Assembly: GCA_023382655.1 (NCBI GenBank)
Contig: JAHDWK010000016.1
Location: 62,001 to 126,000, forward strand
Length of the DNA: 64,000 nucleotides
Reading direction: 5' to 3'
DNA from: Anaerolineae bacterium
GTDB taxonomy: Bacteria; Chloroflexota; Anaerolineae; Promineifilales; Promineifilaceae
Positions 37,147 to 47,200 of the stretch are shown here, one piece after another (position 1 is the stretch's first letter; each line of letters opens with the position of its first letter). The notes beneath the pieces are model-generated. The model was not told the origin of the DNA. It saw only the letters and a list, made by a program, of their open reading frames with translations, and did no database searches. The position numbers and the translations under genes were made by a program.

Positions 37147-38943
37147 TTATGATACTTCAACTTTTCGGCTCACAAAAAATTCGAGGATGTCACCGGGTTG
37201 GTAATCCTGGTAATTTTCCAGACCGACGCCAAACTCAAAACCGGTTTTCACTTCGCGCACGTTTTCGTGCAAATGTTTCAGACTGCTAATGCGGGCTTCA
37301 TGCAACACTTTGTTATTGCGGATGAGACGGCCGTAAGCGTTACGCCTGGTTTCACCACTGCGCATATAACAACCGGCGATGTTACCTATGCTGCGGATCC
37401 TGAACACCTGCCGCACTTCTGCTCGACCAATGACCACTTCTTCGTAGGTCGGGGCCAGCAGCCCCTTCATCGCTTTTTCTATATCTTCAAACAGCTTGTA
37501 GATGATGTTGTATGTTTTGATCTGCACCCCTTCGTTGATAGCGGCGTTGCGGGCGATGGGGTCAGCCTCCACGTTAAAACCGAGGATGACGGCCTGCGAG
37601 GCAGAGGCCAGCATCACGTCACTCTCTGAAATGTTGCCGGTGCCGGAGAGCAAAATTTCCAGGGAAACTTCTTCGTTTTCCCGGCTCATTTTGTCCAGGG
37701 TGGTGATGATTGGTTCTAAAGAACCCTGCACGTCAGCTTTGATGATGAGATTGAGCGTTTTGCTTTCGCCTTCCAGTAAACGGGCAAAGAAATCGTCTAA
37801 GCTCACGCCGCGGCTGGGCAAGACCAGACCCACCCGTTTTTGTTCATCCAATTCGGCCACAACCGCGCGGGCGTCTTTTTCACTTTTGACCATGCTGAAC
37901 TGCTGCCCGGCGCTGGGCACGCCGTTCAGGCCGGAGACGGAGACAGGGGTAGCCGGGCCGGCTTCGGCAATACGTTTACCTTTGAAGTCATACATGGCTT
38001 TGACACGGCCGTAATAATCCCCAATGAGCAGCGTGTCGCCCAGGCGCAGCGTGCCGTTTTGCACCAGTAGCGTACTTACCGGGCCACGCCCTTTTTCTAC
38101 CCGCGCTTCCAAAACCGTGCCCGTCGGGCTGGCTTTGGGGTTGGCGCGCGGCTTGATTTCGTCAGCCACCAGTAGGACAGCGCCTAGCAAATCGTCAATG
38201 CCATATTGCTCTTTGGCTGAGACTTCCACCACCATCGTGTCACCATCCCATTCCTGCGGCACCAGCCCAATTTCCGCCAGCCCTTGCAGCACTTTGGGCG
38301 GGTTGGCATTGGGTAAGTCAATCTTGTTCATGGCGACAATGATCGGTACATTGGCGGCGCGGGCATGGTCTGCGGCTTCCCGCGTCTGCGGCATCACCCC
38401 GTCATCAGCCGCCACTACCAAAATGGCAATGTCGGTGGCCTGAGCGCCGCGGGCGCGCATGGCGGTGAACGCTTCATGGCCGGGTGTATCCAGGAAGGTG
38501 ATCAGTTGTCCTTCTTTGACGGCCTGGTATGCGCCAATGTGTTGGGTAATGCCGCCCGCTTCCCCGGCGGTTACGTTGGTTTCGCGGATAACATCAAGCA
38601 AGGAGGTTTTGCCATGATCCACATGCCCCAACATGGTGACGATCGGGGGGCGGGGCGACAGGCTGCCCTCATCTTCATGCGCCAGCACCTGCCGCCACAC
38701 GGGTTTTTCTTCCAGGGCGGCTTCTTCTTCCTCTTCTTCTTCTGCCTCAGCCACGACCTCGTACCCCATCTCTTGGGCGACGATGGCGGCGGTATCAAAA
38801 TCAATTTCCTGATTGATGTTGGCCATAATGCCGTTACTCATCAACTCTTTGATCACGTCAATCGGGCTGACTTTCATCAGTTCTGATAAGCCCCGGACGG
38901 TAATAAAATCCGGTATTTGGATGGCTGTTTTGGTTTTTGTCAT
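37147..38943 (-). CDS. infB: Translation initiation factor IF-2
   Basis: The 598-residue GTPase has G1 GHVDHGKTS, G3 DTPGHEA and G4 NKID, followed by domains II, III and the initiator-tRNA-binding C2 domain. Only a short N-terminal IF2_N-like region (about 15-60, PDFITVRGLSELMKVS) and an acidic linker precede the G domain, as in compact IF-2 forms. GAGGT precedes ATG 38943. A long inverted repeat fills the gap to the upstream gene. Confidence 0.97.
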   Translation of the reverse strand: MTKTKTAIQIPDFITVRGLSELMKVSPIDVIKELMSNGIMANINQEIDFDTAAIVAQEMGYEVVAEAEEEEEEEAALEEKPVWRQVLAHEDEGSLSPRPPIVTMLGHVDHGKTSLLDVIRETNVTAGEAGGITQHIGAYQAVKEGQLITFLDTPGHEAFTAMRARGAQATDIAILVVAADDGVMPQTREAADHARAANVPIIVAMNKIDLPNANPPKVLQGLAEIGLVPQEWDGDTMVVEVSAKEQYGIDDLLGAVLLVADEIKPRANPKASPTGTVLEARVEKGRGPVSTLLVQNGTLRLGDTLLIGDYYGRVKAMYDFKGKRIAEAGPATPVSVSGLNGVPSAGQQFSMVKSEKDARAVVAELDEQKRVGLVLPSRGVSLDDFFARLLEGESKTLNLIIKADVQGSLEPIITTLDKMSRENEEVSLEILLSGTGNISESDVMLASASQAVILGFNVEADPIARNAAINEGVQIKTYNIIYKLFEDIEKAMKGLLAPTYEEVVIGRAEVRQVFRIRSIGNIAGCYMRSGETRRNAYGRLIRNNKVLHEARISSLKHLHENVREVKTGFEFGVGLENYQDYQPGDILEFFVSRKVEVS

Positions 38944-38971
38944 ACCTCGGTTCCCAATGGTTTTGTTATAG

Positions 38972-39034
38972 AGATTGGAGATCGGAAATGGCAGATTGGT
39001 GAATGGTCAATCTCTACTCTCCAGTCTCCAATCT
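38972..39034. repeat. Imperfect inverted repeat across the rnpM-infB junction
   Basis: AGATTGGAGA (38972-38981) pairs with TCTCCAATCT (39025-39034), with further partial pairing inside. The right arm encodes the last residues of the upstream gene (LETGE). Confidence 0.7.
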
Positions 39035-39322
39035 TTGTGCCGGTTGATGAGTGGCAATTGCCGCCAATTCTTCGGCTGTGATGTTTGTTTTTAATGCCTG
39101 CGCCAGGATTTCTGGTTTGTGGTTTATTTTGTCCCAGCAGGCCGCCTGGTCGCAAAGATACGCACCACGGCCGTTCCGTTTGCCGGTAAGGTCAATCACC
39201 ACGCCGACATCGGCGGTATAGACAAGGCGCGTCAGGCGGCGCTTGTCAAATTTCTGGCGACACACCACGCAGGTCCGCTGCGGTATATGCCGGGGCCGCT
39301 GTGGCTGTTTTGCTTTCGCCAT
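39014..39322 (-). CDS. YlxR/RnpM-type RNA-binding protein (DUF448)
   Basis: The 102-residue basic protein has the YlxR signature RTCVVCRQKFDKRRLTR and NGRGAYLC. In other bacteria this protein, encoded between nusA and infB, binds RNA and is reported to modulate RNase P. It starts three bases after the nusA stop. Its C-terminal five residues lie in an inverted-repeat arm, so that end was probably reshaped by repeat insertion. Confidence 0.92.
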   Translation of the reverse strand: MAKAKQPQRPRHIPQRTCVVCRQKFDKRRLTRLVYTADVGVVIDLTGKRNGRGAYLCDQAACWDKINHKPEILAQALKTNITAEELAAIATHQPAQRLETGE

Positions 39323-39325
39323 GGG

Positions 39326-41257
39326 TTAAAAGTCGTACTCCTCCCACTCCTCACGGCTTCGGCTGCCTTTGCGCTTGCGTTTGGTGACTACTTCACCAGC
39401 ATCTTCATCGAAGATAAGCTCTTTGCCTTTGCGCACCTTTTTGCTCTTCTTCTTGTCGTCGGCCACCTCTTCCAGAGGAGGCGCGGTGCGGGCAATCTGG
39501 ATAACAGGCTGCTTTTTCTTGGGTTGCGTTTCGGGCTTCGCCTGTACCAGCGAATGGGAGAGATCTTCCAGGGCGGGTGTCAGTTCGGCAGTGGGCGCCT
39601 CGGCCACGATGGCTGGTTCGGCTTCAACTTCCGTTACCACCGCTTCCTCAACTGGTTCCGCCACAACCTCTTCTATGGCGGCAGCTGCTACGGCTGCTTC
39701 CACTTCAACCACCGCTTCTGCTTCCACTTCCGGTTCGGGCACGGCCGTTGGTAGTGCTGCTTTACTCTTGTCATACTCTGCCAGGTGTTTTTTCGTCGTT
39801 TCCAGGGCCGTGTCACCCAGTCCCTTGAAGCTGAGGAAAACATGGTCGCCCATTTCCAGAACCAGCAGTAAATCACCAACGGTTTCCACCTGATTGTCAA
39901 GCAGCAAATTATGAATACGGCCGGGCAAGTCCAGCGCATCCAACGGTACCTGCCACTCATTGTCGGGAACGGCCCGGCGGGCCAGGGCCCGTTTCTTGCG
40001 CCAATCTTCATGTTCCAGGGCCCGCTCGGCAATAATGCGCCCTTCCACGCCACCCACGATGCGGTCAAGGATATGGTAATCCTCAGAAGTGATGGGCCGC
40101 CCGGCTTCTTTCTTGGCCAATACCAGATGCGCCTTTTCGATCAGTTCGGGGTTGGCCCGCAGGTGTTTGTCTACTGCCGGATGATCTAGATTTTGCAGCG
40201 ATTCGCCGGCCGCTTCCGTCAGGCTTTTGATGTCAATGCGCCAACCGGTGAGTTTTGCCGCCAGACGGGCATTTTGCCCCTCGCGGCCAATAGCTAAGGA
40301 GAGTTGATCGTCGGGCACAATGACCACGGCCGTCTTGCCTTCTTGCGGGTCATCATCCAAAAACACATGCGAAACCCGCGCCGGGCTGAGCGCCTTGGCA
40401 ATAAAGATGCGCTGGTCGCTGTCCCACTCAATCACGTCAATCTTTTCGTCATTCAGCTCGCGCACAATGCTTTGAATGCGTACGCCGCGCATACCCACAC
40501 ACGCCCCCACCGGGTCAACCCCTGGCTGGAGCGCCTGCACCGCTACCTTTGAACGCTGCCCGGCTTCGCGGGCAATGCTCTTGATGTCCACCTGACCGTT
40601 ATAAATTTCCGGTACTTCCAGTTCCAACAGACGGCGCAGCAGGTTACGATGATTGCGACTGACAAAAATTTGCGGGCCACGATTGGTGCGGCGCACTTCC
40701 AGCACATATACCCGGATTTTGTCATGGGGGCGGTAGCGTTCGCGGGGCACTTGCTGGCTTTTGGGCAAAATAGCTTCGGTGCGTCCCAGGCCAATGGTCA
40801 GGTTTTGGCCGCTGATGCTTTGCACAGTGCCATTCACCAGTTCACCTTCGCGGCCAGAGAAATCTTCATACAATTGTTCCCGTTCGGCTTCACGCACCCG
40901 CTGTAACAAAACCTGTTTGGCCGTTTGCGCAGCAATGCGGCCAAAACCGACGGTGGTACTGTCTATCATAACCACGTCACCATATTCCGCGTCGGTGTGT
41001 CCATTACGATGGGCTTCTTCCATCGTCACTTCGGTGCGATTGTCTAACACGGAATCCACAATTTCTTTTTCGGCCAGAATCGTGGGGTCGCCGGTAATGG
41101 GATCAATTTCCACCACAATGTTTTGTAAATTGCTTACCTGGTTGTCGCGGCGGTAAGCGGAAACGAGCGCCGTTTTTAGGGCGTCAATCACTTCCGTTTT
41201 GGGCAAACCGCGTGATTCACAAATTTCATTGAAGGCTAAAAGGAATTCGCTTTTCAT
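39326..41257 (-). CDS. nusA: Transcription factor NusA with long acidic/alanine-rich tail
   Basis: The 643-residue protein has the RNA-polymerase-binding N-terminal domain (1-125), S1 domain (about 135-205), KH1 and KH2 (about 210-350; GACVGMRGVRIQSI and AIGREGQNARLA), a helix-hairpin-helix-like region (about 430-500) and a low-complexity tail rich in Ala, Val and Glu ending in a basic patch (KRKRKGSRSREEWEEYDF). The tail makes it longer than the usual 350-500 residues. It governs pausing, termination and antitermination and heads the operon. rimP, normally directly upstream, is absent. Confidence 0.96.
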   Translation of the reverse strand: MKSEFLLAFNEICESRGLPKTEVIDALKTALVSAYRRDNQVSNLQNIVVEIDPITGDPTILAEKEIVDSVLDNRTEVTMEEAHRNGHTDAEYGDVVMIDSTTVGFGRIAAQTAKQVLLQRVREAEREQLYEDFSGREGELVNGTVQSISGQNLTIGLGRTEAILPKSQQVPRERYRPHDKIRVYVLEVRRTNRGPQIFVSRNHRNLLRRLLELEVPEIYNGQVDIKSIAREAGQRSKVAVQALQPGVDPVGACVGMRGVRIQSIVRELNDEKIDVIEWDSDQRIFIAKALSPARVSHVFLDDDPQEGKTAVVIVPDDQLSLAIGREGQNARLAAKLTGWRIDIKSLTEAAGESLQNLDHPAVDKHLRANPELIEKAHLVLAKKEAGRPITSEDYHILDRIVGGVEGRIIAERALEHEDWRKKRALARRAVPDNEWQVPLDALDLPGRIHNLLLDNQVETVGDLLLVLEMGDHVFLSFKGLGDTALETTKKHLAEYDKSKAALPTAVPEPEVEAEAVVEVEAAVAAAAIEEVVAEPVEEAVVTEVEAEPAIVAEAPTAELTPALEDLSHSLVQAKPETQPKKKQPVIQIARTAPPLEEVADDKKKSKKVRKGKELIFDEDAGEVVTKRKRKGSRSREEWEEYDF

Positions 41258-41293
41258 CGAGTCAAAACCTTATCCATTTTTGAAAATAGAAAC

Positions 41294-41318
41294 AAAAAAA
41301 GTGGGGGCTGCCCACTTT
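41294..41318 (-). terminator. Attenuator-like terminator in the nusA leader
   Basis: On the minus strand AAAGTGGG/CCCACTTT (41318-41298) with a five-base loop is followed by seven T residues (41300-41294). It sits about 37 bp before the nusA start and after the predicted promoter, so it would end transcripts before nusA unless read through. Confidence 0.65.
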
Positions 41319-41345
41319 GCGCTTACATCGCTCAACTGCGGCGGA

Positions 41346-41374
41346 ATTATATCACGGCCGTTTACTTCCCGCAA
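41346..41374 (-). promoter_or_regulatory. Candidate promoter of the nusA operon
   Basis: On the minus strand TATAAT (41351-41346) is a perfect -10; TTGCGG (41374-41369) lies 17 bp upstream. The spacer contains an ACGGCCGT octamer. The rest of 41375-41462, upstream of the divergent phosphoesterase, shows nothing certain. Confidence 0.55.
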
Positions 41375-41462
41375 AAAGTGTGGGTTAAGACATGGTTAAG
41401 ATTTTAATTTTGGGTTACAAACGATAGAAATAGTGATCGCTTGTGTATCCGGGAGACTCTCT

Positions 41463-42197
41463 ATGAAAATTGCTTTGATTTCTGACATGCACGGTCACGC
41501 GATTGCCCTGGAGGCGGTGTTAGCTGATATACAGCAGCGCCAGGTTGATCAGGTTATTTGTCTGGGAGATGTGGCTACAATCGGTTTTGCTCCCCAAAAG
41601 ACATTGGCGTTGGTCAAGTCGCTGGACTGTGTTTGCCTCATGGGCAACCATGATGCGGCCTTGTTGCAGCCCCACCGGGCCGCCGATTACCAGATTGCGC
41701 CACCGATGCTGCCCGCTCTGGATTGGTGCGCCCGGCAGCTTTTGGCCGAGGATTTTGCTTTTTTGCGCACGTTCCAACCGCTGGTCGAGATTCCCTTGGG
41801 GGGACAAGACACCATGCTATGTTTTCATGGATCACCGCGGGCTAATACGGACATAATTTTGGCGACGACGCCGGCAGCGGAATTGGGGAAGTTTTTTGAC
41901 GGCCGTCAGGCCAGCATATGGGCCGGCGGTCATACCCATTTGCAAATGCTGCGTCAGCATAATGGGATGCTCATCCTAAACCCAGGCAGCGTGGGCAGCT
42001 CTTTCCGCGCCGCCTATACACCCGGTCACCCGCCCGTTCTGAATCCCTGGGCGGAATATGCCATTGTATCCTGGCAGGCCGATGTTTTAAGTGTAGATTG
42101 CCGTCGGGTTGCCTTTGATAAACAAGCGACCAGAGAAGCTATTGTTGCCAGCCAAGTGCCTAACCAGGAGTGGTGGCTGGCGCAATACCAGGATTGA
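41463..42197 (+). CDS. Metallophosphoesterase, YfcE/MJ0936-like
   Basis: The 244-residue protein has the calcineurin-like metal motifs ISDMHGHAIAL (D-x-H), CLGDVATIG (GD), MGNHDAAL (GNHD), FHGSPR and GGHTHLQML (GHxH). Such small enzymes hydrolyse phosphodiesters or phosphomonoesters; substrate unknown. ATG 41463 has GGGAG seven bases upstream; a GTG at 41433 is less likely. It is divergent from nusA and 35 bp before the carbonic anhydrase gene. Confidence 0.88.
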   Translation: MKIALISDMHGHAIALEAVLADIQQRQVDQVICLGDVATIGFAPQKTLALVKSLDCVCLMGNHDAALLQPHRAADYQIAPPMLPALDWCARQLLAEDFAFLRTFQPLVEIPLGGQDTMLCFHGSPRANTDIILATTPAAELGKFFDGRQASIWAGGHTHLQMLRQHNGMLILNPGSVGSSFRAAYTPGHPPVLNPWAEYAIVSWQADVLSVDCRRVAFDKQATREAIVASQVPNQEWWLAQYQD

Positions 42198-42232
42198 GCG
42201 AGCAGATAAAAATAGATTTGCCGAGGTGATAT

Positions 42233-42892
42233 ATGGGTCTGATACAGGAATTGTTGCAAAACAACCGCCAATGGGCCGCAGACATAAAAAAAGAGACCCC
42301 CGATTTTTTTACGAAACTGAGCAAGCAGCAAAACCCCCTCTTTTTCTGGATTGGCTGCTGCGATAGCCGCGTACCGGCCAATCAAATCATTGGTTTGCTG
42401 CCCGGTGAAGTTTTTGTCCACCGCAATATCGCCAATATCGTGAACAGCGCCGATATGAACTGTATATCGGCGCTGCAATTTGCGGTGGATCTGTTGCAGG
42501 TGCGGCATGTGATTTTGTGTGGGCATTATGGCTGCGGCGGGGTGCAGGCGGCGGTGCATGGGGAGGGGCATGGCATGATTGATTACTGGATTTGGGACAT
42601 CAAGGCAATTTTGACCCGGCATGAACTGTTGGCTGCGCAAACAACGCCCGAACGGCTGGATGACTTGATGTGTGAGTTGAATGTAATTGAGCAAACGTAT
42701 GAATTGTGCCGCACGAAAGTGATTCGGGAAGCGTGGGGGCGGGGCCAGGCGGTGAGTGTACACGGCTGGATTTATGGCATACAGGATGGGCTGCTGCAAG
42801 AGGTGATTCCAGAGGTCAGCCGGTTGGCCGATGTGGGACAGGTTTATGATGTGGCGTTGACGGCCGTGACCCAAAAATATGTTGGTGGCTGA
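42233..42892 (+). CDS. Beta-class carbonic anhydrase
   Basis: The 219-residue enzyme interconverts CO2 and bicarbonate. Zinc ligands are C42, H98 and C101 (GCCDSRV and HYGCGG), with the catalytic dyad D44/R46. Length and motifs are standard for the cytoplasmic form. AGGTGATAT precedes ATG 42233. It may share a transcript with the phosphoesterase upstream and the lipoprotein downstream (31 bp), but no common function is evident. Confidence 0.95.
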   Translation: MGLIQELLQNNRQWAADIKKETPDFFTKLSKQQNPLFFWIGCCDSRVPANQIIGLLPGEVFVHRNIANIVNSADMNCISALQFAVDLLQVRHVILCGHYGCGGVQAAVHGEGHGMIDYWIWDIKAILTRHELLAAQTTPERLDDLMCELNVIEQTYELCRTKVIREAWGRGQAVSVHGWIYGIQDGLLQEVIPEVSRLADVGQVYDVALTAVTQKYVGG

Positions 42893-42923
42893 TACCAGCC
42901 GCTGATAGAAGGAGAAATTCCCA

Positions 42924-43994
42924 ATGCGAAAATCTATACGGGTTTTGGTTTTGTTAGCGGGGGTGCTGTTCACGGCCGTTGCCTGCATCGAACTCATCCC
43001 CGACATTGACTCACCGCCAATTGTGGACAGTGGCAGTGGCGATTGGTATGAGATTTATTTCACCAACCCCACCTGCCCGGATGAAGAAGAACGGACGGGC
43101 GGCCTGGATGAAATCATTGCCGCCGATATGCTGGCAGCCGAGTTGCAAGTGGATATGGCTGCCTTTGACTTTGATGCACCACCGATGGTTGATGCCCTGA
43201 TCGAACTGGAAGAAAGAGGTGTGGTCGTGCGCGTAGTTACCGATACAGACAACGTTGACTTGAGCAGTATTAACCGGCTGCGGCGCAATGGCATTAGTGT
43301 CGTGGAGGATAAACGCTCGGCGCTGATGCACAACAAGTTTATTATTATTGACGGCCGTTACACCTGGCTTGGCTCCATGAACTTCACCACCAACGGCGCT
43401 TACTGCAACAACAACAACCTTGTTCGCATAGATTCGCCGCAACTGGCGGCTAACTATCGGGCAGAAATGAGCGAAATGTACGATGACCGCGAATTTGGCC
43501 CCTCCTCTCCTGCCGCCACTCCCTACGAAAATCTGACTATCGGCGGTGTGCGCGTAGAAAATTACTTTGCCTCGGAAACCAAAGTTGCCCCTATCATCGG
43601 CCGTCTGGTCGAGCAGGCCCAAAGTGACATCAAATTTCTGGCTTTTTCCTTTACACACGAGGATATTGGCGAACCAATGATTGAACGCGCGCTGGAAGGC
43701 GTGGATGTACGCGGTGTTTTTGAAACCACCGGCTCACAAACAGAATTCAGCTATTATGGGGACATGCTGAGCGAGCGACTGCCCAATTTGCAGGTACGGC
43801 AGGACGGCAACCCACGCATTATGCACCACAAGGTGATAATCATTGACGGCCGTACCACCATCTTCGGCTCCTTCAACTTTAGCGGTAATGCCAACGACAG
43901 CAACGACGAAAACGTCCTTATCGTCCACGACCCCACCTTCGCCAGCTACTTCCTGGCTGAATTCGAGGCCGTCTGGAACGAGGCGAAGCAATGA
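42924..43994 (+). CDS. Phospholipase D-like lipoprotein with two HKD motifs
   Basis: The 356-residue protein has a lipoprotein signal (lipobox TAVAC, C21) and two PLD domains. The HKD motifs are HNKFIIIDGRYTWLGSMN and HHKVIIIDGRTTIFGSFN. Family members cleave phosphodiesters in lipids or DNA; this one should act at the outer face of the membrane. Resemblance to PLD-type nucleases and the extracellular nuclease next door favour nucleic acid, but that is inference. AGAAGGAG precedes the ATG. Confidence 0.9.
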   Translation: MRKSIRVLVLLAGVLFTAVACIELIPDIDSPPIVDSGSGDWYEIYFTNPTCPDEEERTGGLDEIIAADMLAAELQVDMAAFDFDAPPMVDALIELEERGVVVRVVTDTDNVDLSSINRLRRNGISVVEDKRSALMHNKFIIIDGRYTWLGSMNFTTNGAYCNNNNLVRIDSPQLAANYRAEMSEMYDDREFGPSSPAATPYENLTIGGVRVENYFASETKVAPIIGRLVEQAQSDIKFLAFSFTHEDIGEPMIERALEGVDVRGVFETTGSQTEFSYYGDMLSERLPNLQVRQDGNPRIMHHKVIIIDGRTTIFGSFNFSGNANDSNDENVLIVHDPTFASYFLAEFEAVWNEAKQ

Positions 43995-44248
43995 TAAGGT
44001 GACGGAGTACCGCAGTACCATTTATCTGTTGCTCTCCTAAAGTAACGACGGTACAATCGCCATCGTCCTATAAGCGAAGATGAGTACACCCCTGTGTGTT
44101 CACTTGGCGCACCTCCGCCACAATCTGGCATAGTGATCCCGTTCACCCCTGATTTGCTGTTGCTCTCATGGGCGCAACGGCCGTCTTGGTAAACGGAGAA
44201 AACTCCCTCATTATTGAATCAATTAAACAAATAGTAAGGAGACGTTCC

Positions 44249-47200
44249 ATGACATCTAGTGTAAAGCGAGTTTTGGTATACGGCCGTTTTTTGCTGGCCT
44301 CTGTCTTTATCCTCTTGTTAAGTGGCTTGTTGTCTGGCACCCTGTCCGTTCAGGCCGAAGGTACGGTTAGCCTGACAACCTTAGGTGCAGCCTACACCCA
44401 GGATTTCAACACCCTGGCCAATAGTGGGTCGTCGAGTGTCGTCCCAGACGGCTGGCATTTCGCCGAAACGGGCACGAATGCCAACACCACCTACACGGCC
44501 GGTACAGGTTCAGCCAATTCCGGGGATACCTACAGCTTTGGCGCCAGCAGCAGTTCCGACCGCGCTTTTGGTGGCCTTCTCAGTGGCAGTCTGGTTCCGG
44601 CCATTGGCGGCAGCTTTACCAACAATACCGGCGCGACCATTAACGAGATTACCATCACCTACACAGGTGAACAGTGGCGTTTAGGCGCAACGGGCCGGGC
44701 GGACCGGCTGGACTTTCAATTGAGTACCGATGCTACCAGCCTGACCACAGGCACCTGGACTGATTATGATCCGCTAGACTTCAACAGTCCCATTACCACA
44801 GGTACGGTTGGGGCGCTGGATGGCAACGCCACCGCCAACCGTACTCAAATCAGTCACACAATCACCGGGCTGAATATCGCCAATGGTGCTGCCTTCTGGA
44901 TTCGTTGGTCGGACTTTAATGCCTCCGGGGCAGATGATGGGTTAGCCGTAGACGACTTCTCCCTTATACCAGACGGAGACGTGGCAACTGCTGATCCGGT
45001 CATTAACGAATTTTCTGCCAGCACAGTCGGCACCGATGTGGAATACGTGGAAATCTTTGGCGACCCAAACACAGATTATTCCGCATACACCATTCTGGAA
45101 ATTGAAGGCGACAGTGGCGCCACGGCAGGTACGGTGGATGAGGTGATTAGTCTGGGAACCACTGATGCCAACGGCCTCCATCTGGTCTCATTGCCCGCGA
45201 ACGCCTTAGAAAATGGAACAATTACGCTATTACTTGTGCAAAACTTTACCGGCGCTCTCAATGTTGATCTCGACACAGACAACGACGGGATATTCGATAT
45301 AACCCCTTGGGATGCCCTCGTAGATTCAGTGGCTGTGCATGATGGGGGCGTGGGGGATGTAACCTATGGCGTACCTGTCCTGGGTGTCTCCTACGATGGC
45401 CTGCCCTTTGCCCCCGGTGGGGCATCACGCATTCCTGATGGGTTGGATACCGATTCTACCAGCGATTGGGTACGCAACGACTTTGACCTGGCGGGTATTC
45501 CCGGCTTTACGGGCACACCAGAAGTGGGCGAAGCCTACAACACGCCGGGGGCGATGAACCAGGTGGTTCTACCGCCAACACCACAACTGGTCATCAACGA
45601 AATTGATTATGACCAGCCGGGAACGGATACGGCCGAGTTCATTGAGATAAAAAATAACAGCTCATTTGCAGTTTCCCTGAGCGGCTGGACGCTAGAATTT
45701 GTCAACGGTAGCGGCGGGGGGGCAGCGATTTATAGAACGATTAACCTGCCCGATGTTAGCTTGTCGGCGGGTGGTTATTATGTGGTATGCGCCAATGCGG
45801 CCACAGTCACTATCTGTGATCTGGATGGCAGCCCGGATACCGACTTCATTCAAAACGGCGCCCCTGATGCCATTGGTTTGCGTTTCAACGGCGACCTGAT
45901 GGATGCCGTCAGCTATGAGGGTGATACCGGTGCGCCTTATACCGAAGGTTCAGGGGTTGGGTTGGAAGACAATGCCGTAGGCACACAAAGCATCTCCCGC
46001 TGCCCGGATGGTGTAGATAGTGACCAGAATAATGTTGATTTGGCCGTCACGGCCGTGACCGCCGGTGCGGCTAATGCCTGTGTGATTGTGGATGATGCGC
46101 CTTTTGTAGCCACTACCTTTCCGGTTAATGGCGCTGCCGACTTCCCGGTCAACGCCGACGTAGCCGTCACCTTTAGTGAGCCGGTCAATGTGGCGGGGGC
46201 ATGGTTCGATCTTACTTGTTCAGTGAGCGGTTCGGTGGTCACGGCCGTGACCGGCGGCCCCACCTCCTTCACCCTGAATCCCAATGCGGACCTGGTCGCG
46301 GGCGAAAACTGTACCCTGACCATTTTTGCCACCAGCGTCACCGATCAGGACGCCAACGATCCGCCTGACAATATGGATGCAGACTTTTCGATTAGTTTCA
46401 GCACCCTGGATGTTTGCTCCCTGGCCTATACGCCTATCTATGCCATTCAAGGCAGTGGGCCAGCCGCCGCCATTACCGGCCCCGTCACAACGCAGGGTGT
46501 TGTAGTTGGTGATTATGAAGGGCCAACGCCTACCTTGCGCGGCTTTTACATTCAGGACCCGACGGGTGACAGTGATCCGGCCACCTCTGACGGCATCTTC
46601 GTCTTCAACTTTGATAACAACGGCGTCAACCTGGGTGATGTTGTACGGGTCACCGGCACGGCCGGCGAGTTTCAGGATCAGACGCAAATTAGCAGCGTGA
46701 CCACAATTGCCCATTGTGGGACGGGCAGCGTCGAACCGGTAGACGTGACCATGCCCTTCCCCGGCGTTGATTACCCGGAACGGTATGAAGGCATGTTGGT
46801 GCGCTTCCCGCAGACGCTGTACGTCACCGAGCATTTCCAATTGGGTCGTTTTGGTCAGGTTGTGATGTCGTCGAACGGCCGTCTGGCCCAACCCACCAAT
46901 GTCGTCGCTCCTGGCGCACCCGCCCTGGCACTGCAAGCGGCCAATAACCTGAACCGCCTCATCGTTGACGACGATTTGCAAAACCAGAACGCGGATCCAA
47001 TCCTGTTTGGTCGCGGCGGCAACCCGCTGACGGCGGCCAACACACTGCGCGGTGGTGATACTGCCACCGGCATGGTCGGTGTACTCACCTACACCTGGGC
47101 TGGCAACGCCGCCAGCGGTAACGCTTACCGGCTGCGCCCGGTCAACACCCTAAACGGTGGCGTGCCGGCCTTTGTGGCGGCCAATCCGCGCCCGGACACA

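Noticed and set aside
43995..44248. Possible riboswitch or small RNA before the nuclease gene
   Set aside because: I see no conserved riboswitch core or terminator-like hairpin; only a ribosome site and an ACGGCCGT copy are certain.
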